Of a DNA stretch of 19,057 bases, positions 7,300 through 17,302 are shown one piece after another. Made by a program: the position numbers and the translations under genes. Within the stretch, counting starts at the first letter, position 1. Each line of letters opens with the position of its first letter. This stretch comes from SHYR01 sp034406555 (GTDB lineage: Bacteria > Chloroflexota > Dehalococcoidia > UBA2979): NCBI GenBank assembly GCA_034406555.1, contig DASCRM010000010.1, positions 1-19,057 of the forward strand. Reading direction: 5' to 3'. Below the pieces are notes generated by a model, which saw only the letters and a list, made by a program, of their open reading frames with translations, made no database searches and had not been told where the DNA came from.

Positions 7300-7863
7300 T
7301 TACGCGCTGGCCGTGCGTTCGAGGTACACGCCGCTCTCGGTCGAGATCTTGATCGTGTCGCCCTGGTTGATGAAAAGCGGCACCTGCACGACGAGCCCGG
7401 TGGTCATCGTCGCGGGCTTCGTTGCGCCCGTCGCGGTGTCGCCTTTCACGCCGGGGTCGGTCTGGTCGATCGTCAGTTCGACTGATGCCGACAGGTCAAC
7501 GCCCAGAGGCTCTTCGCCGAACATCATCACCTGCACGATGTCGCTCTCTTTGAGGTACGGCATCGCATCTCCGACCAGTGCCCGTGGGAGGGTCGTCTGG
7601 TCGTAGGTCTCCGTGTTCATGAAGGTGAGGTTGTCGTCGTCCGCGTAGAGGTACTGCATGTCGCGCCGTTCGACGCGCGCGGTGGCCAGCTTCTCGCCAG
7701 CGTTGAAGGAGTGCTCCGTGATGTGTCCGGCGCGGAGGTCGCGCATCTTCACGCGATAGACGGCCGACCGCTTGGTCTTGACGTGGTGCACCTCTACGAC
7801 CTGGTAGAGGCTGCCGCCCATCTCGAAGGTCGTGCCTTTGCGGATATCGCTCGTCGTAATCAC
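7300..7863 (-). CDS. efp: Elongation factor P
   Basis: EF-P helps ribosomes stalled on proline runs to form peptide bonds. The 187-residue protein has the KOW-like N-terminal domain (ITTSDIRKGTTFEMGGSLYQVVEV), the middle OB domain (VERRDMQYLYADDDNLTFMN) and the C-terminal OB domain (GDTATGATKPATMTTGLVVQVPLFINQGDTIKI). I start at GTG 7863: it gives the standard N-terminus, overlaps the peptidase stop as GTGA, and has AAGGA 8 nt upstream. A longer frame to 7950 lies inside the peptidase gene. The tip loop, which normally reads like PGKG with a modified Lys or Arg, is VKTKRSAVYRVK here, about one residue shorter, with K29, K31 and R32 nearby. No epmA/epmB, earP or ymfI-like gene is in the window. 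Confidence 0.95.
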   Translation of the reverse strand: MITTSDIRKGTTFEMGGSLYQVVEVHHVKTKRSAVYRVKMRDLRAGHITEHSFNAGEKLATARVERRDMQYLYADDDNLTFMNTETYDQTTLPRALVGDAMPYLKESDIVQVMMFGEEPLGVDLSASVELTIDQTDPGVKGDTATGATKPATMTTGLVVQVPLFINQGDTIKISTESGVYLERTASA

Positions 7864-8972
7864 CGCTCGATTCCTTCCTCGATTGGAACGTCCGTGTCCA
7901 GTTTGGGGGCTGTGGAGAGTGAGCGCAGGCGCCCGTCCTCCATCACACATTGATCTTCGATGCGCACGCCGCCCCAGCCCGGGATGTAGATGCCTGGCTC
8001 CACCGTCACGATGTGCCCGTCCTCCAGCTTACGTTCGCCGGAAGGGGCCAGCCGAGGTGCCTCGTGCACGTCGAGGCCGACGCCATGGCCGAGGCCGTGG
8101 CCGAAGTGCTCCGCGTGCCCCGCCTCCGCGATCACGGTGGCGGCGATCTGGTGACACTCGCTGCCGGTCATGCCCGCCTCGATCCGCTCCTCCGCCAGCA
8201 TCTGCGCGGTGAGCACGATGTCATAGATGCGCCGGAACTCCGAATCCGCTTCGCCGAGGAAGATCGTGCGAGTGAGGTCGGAACAGTAGCCATCGACGCG
8301 CACGCCGAGGTCCATGACGACACCCTGTCCGGCAGCCAGCGGGACGTCGCGCGGGTAGGCGTGGGGCAACGCGCCCCAGTCGCCGCTCGCGATGATCGTC
8401 GAGAACGAGAGGTCGTCCGCGCCGTGCTCCATCGCGTAGCGCTGCACCTCCCACGCGAGATCCTTCTCGGTCATTTCCGGCGCTGCCACGGAGGCGGCGT
8501 GGTTGAAGGCCGCGTCGCCGAGCAGTACGGCGCGGGTCAGTGCCTCGATCTCGTCGGGCTCTTTCACCATCCGTAGCTCTTCAATCGCCAGCGGCGCGGC
8601 GACCAGCGAGGGCCGAGCGGCGCTCGGTAGTGCCTCGACGGCCTGCGTCCACTCCGCGAACAGCTCGACGGTCATGTCAGCGGGCTCGTAGCCGACGCGC
8701 TTGCCGCCCTGGCCCTCGAGCACCTGTGGGGCGGAGTTTGTCGTCGCGCCTTCGAGCCGCACGGTCGTGAACTCCGGGGCCTGCTCCGCGACCTGCTCCC
8801 AGTAGCGTGAGTCCGTGGCGAAGAGCGCCTGCGCGCGGTCGATCAGCAGCACGCCGTTGGAGCCGGTGAAGCCGGAGACCCAGCGTCGGTTCGATGGCGT
8901 GGTGATCAGCAGCGCGTCGAGGTCGAGTTCCTCGATGCGTGCGCGTACGCGGTCGATGTGCCCTGCGCTCAC
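7860..8972 (-). CDS. pepP: M24 family Xaa-Pro aminopeptidase / dipeptidase
   Basis: This is a pita-bread-fold metallopeptidase that cleaves the bond next to proline, using two metal ions. An N-terminal creatinase-like domain (1-130) precedes the catalytic domain. All five metal ligands are present: D221 (VVMDLGVRVDG), D232 (CSDLTRT), H296 (GHGLGHGVGLDVHE), E325 (VTVEPGIY) and E339 (GVRIEDQ). At 370 residues it matches the short PepQ/YpdF/YqhT-type proteins common beside efp; aminopeptidase versus dipeptidase specificity cannot be decided, so the symbol is tentative. GTG 8972 is chosen because it forms a GTGA overlap with the aroQ stop. The frame extends further upstream to 9500, but that part runs through aroQ and shows no domain. 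Confidence 0.93.
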   Translation of the reverse strand: MSAGHIDRVRARIEELDLDALLITTPSNRRWVSGFTGSNGVLLIDRAQALFATDSRYWEQVAEQAPEFTTVRLEGATTNSAPQVLEGQGGKRVGYEPADMTVELFAEWTQAVEALPSAARPSLVAAPLAIEELRMVKEPDEIEALTRAVLLGDAAFNHAASVAAPEMTEKDLAWEVQRYAMEHGADDLSFSTIIASGDWGALPHAYPRDVPLAAGQGVVMDLGVRVDGYCSDLTRTIFLGEADSEFRRIYDIVLTAQMLAEERIEAGMTGSECHQIAATVIAEAGHAEHFGHGLGHGVGLDVHEAPRLAPSGERKLEDGHIVTVEPGIYIPGWGGVRIEDQCVMEDGRLRSLSTAPKLDTDVPIEEGIER

Positions 8973-9415
8973 GACCCGGCGTCTTCCTCGCTCAGGCGAC
9001 CGTGCAACAGGTCGAGCGCGGCCAGGTAGCCGCGGTAGCCAAAGCCGACGATCTGGCCCCAGACGACGGGGGACAGGTAGGAGATCTGGCGGAATTCTTC
9101 GCGCTGGAAAACGTTCGAGAGGTGCACCTCCACGGCCGTCACCTCGACGGCCTCGATCGCGTCGGCGATGGCGATCGAGGTGTGCGTATAGGCACCGGCG
9201 TTGATCACCAGCCCGTCCCAGTCGCGGTGGTAGTGGATCGTCTCGACGATCTCGCCCTCGTGATTCGACTGCACGAACGCCAGCTCGATGCCGAGTTCCT
9301 GTGCGCGGTTGCGCAGCATCAGCTCGATGTCCTCCAGCGTCTCGCGACCATAGACCTCCGGGTTGCGACGCCCGAGCAGGTTTAGGTTCGGTCCGTTGAC
9401 GATCAGAATGCGCAT
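8969..9415 (-). CDS. aroQ: 3-dehydroquinate dehydratase, type II
   Basis: AroQ removes water from 3-dehydroquinate in the shikimate pathway. The 148-residue length and dodecamer-type fold motifs are those of type II enzymes: ILIVNGPNLNLLGRRNPEVYG with the catalytic Tyr (Y22), VINAGAYTHTS (N72), VEVHLSN (H98) and REEFR. The stretch REEFRQISYLSPVVWGQIVG is a slightly divergent form of the more usual arginine-histidine-serine segment. ATG 9415 follows a G-rich run (GGGGGG, 8 nt upstream). The gene lies 50 nt after xer and overlaps the peptidase start by 4 nt. The aroQ-pepP-efp order is widely conserved. Confidence 0.95.
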   Translation of the reverse strand: MRILIVNGPNLNLLGRRNPEVYGRETLEDIELMLRNRAQELGIELAFVQSNHEGEIVETIHYHRDWDGLVINAGAYTHTSIAIADAIEAVEVTAVEVHLSNVFQREEFRQISYLSPVVWGQIVGFGYRGYLAALDLLHGRLSEEDAGS

Positions 9416-9437
9416 CCGAGCAGCCCCCCGTCGGGCA

Positions 9438-9455
9438 GCTCCGGTTCGGTGGAGC
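9438..9455 (-). other. Short hairpin between xer and aroQ
   Basis: GCTCC-8 nt-GGAGC forms a 5-bp perfect stem in the 50-nt xer/aroQ gap. In the message it is followed by CCCGACGGG, which could partly hide the G-run used as the aroQ ribosome site. There is no U-tract, so it is not called a terminator. Confidence 0.2.
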
Positions 9456-9465
9456 GGCCTCTGTC

Positions 9466-10527
9466 TTACTCCGCCCGGCCCGATTCGCGTCGCCGCGCAC
9501 GGGCCAGGGCAGCGGTTACGGCGGCCTCCCGACGGCCGGCCGTCACTGCGGTGTAAATCTGCGTGGTGTCGGCGGAACTGTGGCCCAGCAGGTGCTGCAC
9601 CACGCGCAGATCGGCACCGTCTTCCAGCATATGCGTCGCGAAGGAATGGCGCAGCAGGTGTGGATGCGTGCGTCGTAGCACCCCGGCGGCCACGCCCGCG
9701 CGTCGCACGGCCTCCTGCACGGAGCGCACCGAGAGGCGGCCGCCGGAGCGGTTGAGGAAGAGCCCGGATTGCGCACCCTTAGCCAGCTCCGGACGTCCTC
9801 GCTCGATGTATGCATGGAGGGCGTCGCGAGCCGGCAGGCCGAAGATCGAGACACGCGGCCGATCGCCCTTGCCGATCACCGTCACCTGGCGGTTCGTGAG
9901 GTCGAGGTCGCGAACATCGATGCCCGCCACCTCGCTGACGCGGAGCCCGGCGGCGTAGAGGAGCTCCAGCAGCGCGCGGTCACGCAGCGACTGCGGCGTC
10001 TCTTCCTCGACGCGCGACGGGGACTCAACGAGGTCGCTCACCTGTTGCTGGTCGAGAAACCTCGGTAGGCGCTTCGGGGCCTTCGGGTAGCGCAGCATCA
10101 GGATCGAGTCGCCCGGTTCCCCGGCCGGCAGCTCACCCTGGCGATCGAGCCACGCGTAGAAGCCGCGGACTGTCATCGCTCGACGCTTCAGCGACGCCTC
10201 CGCCAGGCCGTCCTCGCGCTGCACGGTGAGGAAGGCGCGGCCGTGGCTGCGGCCGGCGCGGTCGTAGGCAACGCCGAGCCCTCGCAGGTAGTCGAGGAAG
10301 ACGCCGATGTCACGTCGGTAGTTGCGGATTGTGTGCGGCGACCGCCGCAGCACGCGGCTCAGATGGTTGAGGTAGCGTTCAAGCGCCTCGCCGCCGCCGT
10401 CTGGGGACGCGGTCCTAGAGGGTGGCGCATCAACGCGCAGTACGTCGGGGGACGTGAAATCGGGGGACAGGAGAGGCCTCCGCCAGCCGCCACTGGCGAC
10501 ATAAGCGTAGCACGTGGGCTGGAGCAC
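9466..10527 (-). CDS. xerD: Tyrosine recombinase, XerC/XerD type
   Basis: A tyrosine site-specific recombinase, probably for chromosome-dimer resolution at dif. From the GTG start at 10527 it is 353 residues. A SAM-like core-binding domain (about 47-135, ALERYLNHLSRVLRRSPHTI) precedes the catalytic domain with the full active site: R196 (AAGLRVSEV), K220 (GKGDRPR), H290-x-x-R293 (HPHLLRHSFATHML), H316 (LLGHSS) and nucleophile Y325 (TTQIYT). The dprA-topA-xer setting argues for the host Xer rather than a phage or integron integrase; C versus D is not decided. The first ~45 residues are not family-like and no ATG, GTG or TTG is available closer to the domain. GTG 10527 has no Shine-Dalgarno; CTG 10470 does. 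Confidence 0.88.
   Translation of the reverse strand: MLQPTCYAYVASGGWRRPLLSPDFTSPDVLRVDAPPSRTASPDGGGEALERYLNHLSRVLRRSPHTIRNYRRDIGVFLDYLRGLGVAYDRAGRSHGRAFLTVQREDGLAEASLKRRAMTVRGFYAWLDRQGELPAGEPGDSILMLRYPKAPKRLPRFLDQQQVSDLVESPSRVEEETPQSLRDRALLELLYAAGLRVSEVAGIDVRDLDLTNRQVTVIGKGDRPRVSIFGLPARDALHAYIERGRPELAKGAQSGLFLNRSGGRLSVRSVQEAVRRAGVAAGVLRRTHPHLLRHSFATHMLEDGADLRVVQHLLGHSSADTTQIYTAVTAGRREAAVTAALARARRRESGRAE
10468..10481 (-). promoter_or_regulatory. GGAGG with CTG: alternative xer start
   Basis: The minus strand reads GGAGG-CCTCTC-CTG in frame with the recombinase. Starting here gives 334 residues and removes 19 non-conserved ones. The geometry equals that of the cmk ATT start. In-frame CTG codons are frequent in high-GC DNA, so this is only a candidate. 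Confidence 0.35.
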
Positions 10528-10547
10528 TCACGGGAAGCGGAATGAAC

Positions 10548-10559
10548 GGGTCGAAGACC

Positions 10560-10560
<1 letters not shown>
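10548..10560 (-). terminator. Hairpin at the topA stop codon
   Basis: GGGTC-TTC-GACCC is a perfect 5-bp stem with a 3-nt loop that begins at the last base of the topA TAG. It is followed by GTTCATTCC, not a T-run. It could be a weak terminator or an mRNA-stabilising stem between topA and xer. Confidence 0.3.
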
Positions 10561-13261
<2,701 letters not shown>

Positions 13262-13265
<4 letters not shown>

Positions 13266-14224
13266 GTGCGGATCTCGCTGTTTGCACCCTCATACGCCGC
13301 GTCATCCTCGCGAACCCGTACGTATTGCGTCGATCCAACTTCGCGTACCAGCCCTTTGAGTTCGAGTAGAGCGAGCGTAGCTGAAACTTCCTTTGCTGCC
13401 AAACCGCTTACGCGCACTATCTCATCCACGTGACTGAGATCGCGCGTCAGCGCACCCATCAGTGCGCGTTCCTCCGGCTTCTCCGGCGGCGCGATGCGGC
13501 CGAAGTCCATCTGCGCGCCGACCATCGTGAGGTTGAGCGCCTCCATCGCGTCCTCCGCCCGCGACACCGGCGTCGCGCCGTCGCGCAGCAGCGAGAGCGG
13601 TCCGCGCGACTGGGCAGAGAAGATCGACCCGGGCACCACGAAGACCTCGCGGTTCTGTTCGGTGGCGAGCCGGGTCGTGATCATCGCCCCACTCTCGTAG
13701 TCGCCTTCGGTGATCAGCGTCCCGAGGGAGACCCCTGAGATGATGCGGTTACGACGTGGAAAGAACTTGGAGCGTGGTTTCGTGCCCAGCGGATAGTCAG
13801 TGATCAGAGCGCCCTGATCCACGATCTCTTCCGCCAGTCCAGCGTGCTCCGACGGGTAGATGCTATCGAGGCCGTTGGCGAGCACTGCCACGGTGTGCCC
13901 TTTGGCCCCCAGCGCCGCGCGGCGCGCGATGCCGTCGATGCCGCGAGCGAACCCGGAGACGATCGTCACGCGGTTGGTAGTGAGGCCTCGCGTCAGTTCA
14001 CCCGCTGCATGGCGGCCGTAGGCGGTCTCGCGACGTGTGCCGACGACGCCGACGCTCCATTCGTCCTCGGGCAGCCACTGGCCCCTCACGTAGAGAACTG
14101 GCGGGGAGTCGCTGATCTCCGCCAGCCGCTGCGGATAGGCGGCATCGAATCGGGGCAGGGCGCGCACGCCGGCATCGGCCAGCCGGTCGATCTCTGCGTT
14201 CGGGTCCGTGCTGTCGCGCGCCAT
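13262..14224 (-). CDS. dprA: DNA processing protein DprA, Rossmann and winged-helix part
   Basis: DprA/Smf binds single-stranded DNA taken up during transformation and loads RecA; it is also found in species not known to be competent. From ATG 14224 the 320-residue product has the extended Rossmann fold: SVGVVGTRRETAYGR, SGFARGIDGIARRAAL (90-105), VAVLANGLDSIYPSEH, KFFPRRNRIISGVS, ITEGDYESGAMIT and VFVVPGSIFSAQSRGP. A C-terminal winged-helix domain (about 250-315) ends in LELKGLVREVGSTQYVRV. The usual N-terminal helix-hairpin-helix/SAM region is missing from this frame; a matching piece lies just upstream in another frame (14215-14379). ATG 14224 has GGAGGAGG just before it, so a shortened protein may be made. 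The TGA overlaps the topA GTG. Confidence 0.9.
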
Positions 14225-14379
14225 GCCTCCTCCATCGTCGGGAAGGCGGCTTCGAGGATCGTAAAACGCACGCTTCCCAGCCTGCGCACACGGTGGAGCG
14301 CGACCCAGAACGGCAGATCATTTGTCGTGTCTCTTCCACGGCCAAGAAGGGTAACAGGCTCGCGCAAGTCCCCCGGCAC
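14215..14379 (-). pseudogene. dprA: Frame-shifted 5' part of dprA (HhH/SAM region)
   Basis: A second minus-strand frame, opening at GTG 14379 (7 nt past the corC stop), encodes DLPFWVALHRVRRLGSVRF and ILEAAFPTMEEAWRA. This is what one expects of a DprA N-terminus (a tryptophan-containing start, a helix-hairpin-helix, then an EAAW-type helix). The continuation DPNAEIDRLADAGVRALP is in the -1 frame from about 14224. From memory of the family, roughly 25-30 residues that normally separate these parts are absent. A deletion of a length not divisible by three would explain both facts; a sequencing indel in an already short version is the alternative. Confidence 0.65.
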
Positions 14380-14386
14380 GCAGTCG

Positions 14387-15682
<1,296 letters not shown>

Positions 15683-15693
15683 AATCGAGGCCG

Positions 15694-17094
15694 CTAGGCC
15701 TTCTCGCTCCCCCGTTTCGCCTCGTCGTCTGGTCGTGCCGGGACGCCTCTGACGGCGCCTTCTGCGGGTACGTCATGGGTGACGACCGACCCCGCAGCGG
15801 TGCTCGCGCGTTCGCCGATCTCGAGCGGTGCGATCAGCATCGAGTCGCTGCCGATGAATGCGCCGTCGCCGATCTGGGTGCGGTGCTTCGTCTCGCCGTC
15901 GTAGTTTACGGTCACGGTGCCAGCGCCAACGTTGACGTCTGCCCCGATCTCCGCATCGCCGATGTAGGCGAAGTGCCCGATCCGCGTCCTGCTGCCGAGC
16001 CGTGAGGCTTTCACCTCCACGTAGTTGCCCAGGCGGACGTTTGACTCGACGGTCGTGCCGGCGCGGATGTGGCAGTACGGACCGACCGTAACGTCGTCCT
16101 CAAGTGTTGAGCCTTCGAGGGTGGAGCTGCCCACGATGCAGCCAGAGCCGACCTGCATGTCGCGCAGGATCGCGCTCGGGCCGATCTGGCAGTTGCTGCC
16201 GATCGTCGTCGCACCCCGAAGATGCACGCCGGGCTCGATCACCGTATCGGCCGCGATTTCCACGCCCACATCGATGTAGGTCGTAGCGGGGTCGATCAGG
16301 GTCACGCCCTGCGCCATCAGCTCGTGGCGCATGCGCTCGCGCATGATGCGCTCCGCCTCGGCTAGGTCTTCGCGGGTGCTGACGTGCTGCACCTCGGAGG
16401 GTTCCTGCAACTGGTACGTCTGAGCGCCACCGTCGGCGACCGCGCGTTCGATCACTGAGGTGAGATAGCGCTCCCCACTCACCTCGCCCGGCGGCAGGCC
16501 CTCGAGCGCCGGCCAGAGCCAGGCAGCGTCGATTGCATACGCGCCGGCGTTCACCTCCGGCGCACCGCGCGCGACGGCGTCCGCCTCGATGTGTTCGACG
16601 ACGCCCTGGAGGCGACCGTCGCGTCGTTGCACGCGACCGAAGCCCGCCGGATCGGCGAGCAGGGCAGTGAGGAACGTCAGCGGCTCGGCCGACTGCTCGT
16701 GCTGCTCGGCGATGTTGCGCAGCGTCTGCGGGCGGAAGAGCGGCTGGTCGGAATTGAGGAAGAGGAGCTTCGAGGCGTCCTCCACCAGAGGTCGTACGGC
16801 CAGCGCGGCGTTGGCCGTGCCCAGCGGCTCTGCCTGCACGGCGATCTGCGTGACCGGAGCGCCGCCGTTGAGCGCCGCCTGAGCCACGGGGCCATCCTGA
16901 TCCGGCGTAACGACGACGATCTGTGTGAAGCCGGCGGCCTGCAGCGAGTGGCGGATCAGGCTGAGCATCGTTCGCCCGGCGACCGGGTGCAGTACCTTCG
17001 GCAGTGACGAGCGCATGCGGGTGCCGCGGCCAGCGGCAAAAATCACGGCGGCCCAGCCGTCGAGTGGGGCGAGGTCAGATGAGGTCGCGGTCAT
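15694..17094 (-). CDS. glmU: Bifunctional GlcNAc-1-P uridyltransferase / GlcN-1-P acetyltransferase
   Basis: GlmU acetylates glucosamine-1-phosphate and then couples it to UTP, giving UDP-GlcNAc for peptidoglycan and other glycans. The 466-residue protein has the nucleotidyltransferase domain first (AAVIFAAGRGTRMRSSLPK, QAEPLGTANAAL, LNSDQPL with metal-binding D116, VNAGAYAI). A left-handed beta-helix of hexapeptide repeats follows, with RLGNYVEVKAS and NYDGETKHRTQIGDGAFIGS, the acetyltransferase site. ATG 17094 is chosen because conserved sequence starts 12 residues later; the frame continues upstream only into the control region. No clear Shine-Dalgarno precedes it. It is the promoter-proximal gene of the minus-strand block, divergent from alaS. 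Confidence 0.95.
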   Translation of the reverse strand: MTATSSDLAPLDGWAAVIFAAGRGTRMRSSLPKVLHPVAGRTMLSLIRHSLQAAGFTQIVVVTPDQDGPVAQAALNGGAPVTQIAVQAEPLGTANAALAVRPLVEDASKLLFLNSDQPLFRPQTLRNIAEQHEQSAEPLTFLTALLADPAGFGRVQRRDGRLQGVVEHIEADAVARGAPEVNAGAYAIDAAWLWPALEGLPPGEVSGERYLTSVIERAVADGGAQTYQLQEPSEVQHVSTREDLAEAERIMRERMRHELMAQGVTLIDPATTYIDVGVEIAADTVIEPGVHLRGATTIGSNCQIGPSAILRDMQVGSGCIVGSSTLEGSTLEDDVTVGPYCHIRAGTTVESNVRLGNYVEVKASRLGSRTRIGHFAYIGDAEIGADVNVGAGTVTVNYDGETKHRTQIGDGAFIGSDSMLIAPLEIGERASTAAGSVVTHDVPAEGAVRGVPARPDDEAKRGSEKA

Positions 17095-17132
17095 CCCGGT
17101 GGGTGGATTCCCTGTATGAGGAGGTTGTGGAG

Positions 17133-17191
17133 GGTGGTCGCCATCAGACGTGTCGTTGTCGATCGTCGTTGCTCCGTCGCCGGTGGTCGCC
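17133..17191. repeat. 10-bp direct repeat in the glmU leader
   Basis: GGTGGTCGCC occurs at 17133-17142 and again at 17182-17191 (plus-strand reading), a 49-bp period. In the glmU message both copies read GGCGACCACC and both can pair with the single GGTGGTC at 17214-17208. Seen directly; function unknown. Confidence 0.6.
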
Positions 17192-17215
17192 GCGGGGGCG
17201 GCGAATTGACCACCG
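17181..17215 (-). promoter_or_regulatory. Stem-loop at the 5' end of the glmU message
   Basis: An 8-bp perfect outer stem (CGGTGGTC with GACCACCG) encloses a 5-bp perfect inner stem (GCCGC with GCGGC) around a 4-base loop; a 5-nt bulge lies on one side. If the glmU promoter called here is right, transcription starts near 17219 and this structure begins about four bases into the message. In DNA it overlaps the -35 box of alaS. It could stabilise the transcript, act in attenuation, or be a protein site. Confidence 0.55.
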
Positions 17216-17235
17216 AATCGCACCCATTCTACACT
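17206..17235 (+). promoter_or_regulatory. Predicted sigma-70-type promoter of alaS
   Basis: TTGACC (17206-17211) and TACACT (17230-17235) are separated by 18 bp. The expected start near 17242 leaves a leader of about 60 nt, too short for a T-box; alaS has GAGG 8 nt before its ATG. Confidence 0.6.
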
Positions 17236-17242
17236 CGATTCG
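17214..17242. promoter_or_regulatory. Inverted repeat around the divergent -10 boxes
   Basis: CGAATCG (17214-17220) and CGATTCG (17236-17242) are a perfect 7-bp inverted repeat with a 15-bp spacer, centre-to-centre 22 bp, about two helical turns. The spacer holds both predicted -10 boxes and the arms cover both predicted start sites. This looks like a possible operator for a dimeric regulator of glmU and alaS; no regulator gene is in the window. Confidence 0.4.
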
Positions 17243-17253
17243 AAGGCTGTCAC
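17226..17253 (-). promoter_or_regulatory. Predicted sigma-70-type promoter of glmU and the minus-strand block
   Basis: On the minus strand GTGACA (17253-17248) and TAGAAT (17231-17226) are separated by 16 bp; each differs from consensus at one position. The start would be near 17219, giving a leader of about 125 nt before the glmU ATG. Its -10 box overlaps the alaS -10 box by two bases. Confidence 0.6.
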
Positions 17254-17302
17254 TAGTTTTCTCCCTGACACTGAACCTGCCGGAATTGCCGAGGTCGCGG
17301 GC

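Noticed and set aside
9466..10527. Tyrosine recombinase as a sign of a mobile element or integron
   Set aside because: It sits in a conserved dprA-topA-xer setting with housekeeping genes on both sides, with no att-like repeats or cargo genes.
17116..17256. Possible 46-codon plus-strand ORF upstream of alaS
   Set aside because: It runs through both promoter boxes and the inverted repeat, has no promoter of its own in view, and its Arg/Val-rich product resembles nothing.
17242..17302. T-box or other tRNA-sensing leader for alaS
   Set aside because: The predicted leader is only about 60 nt, with no room for a T-box; only a weak TGTCA/TGACA pair is seen.
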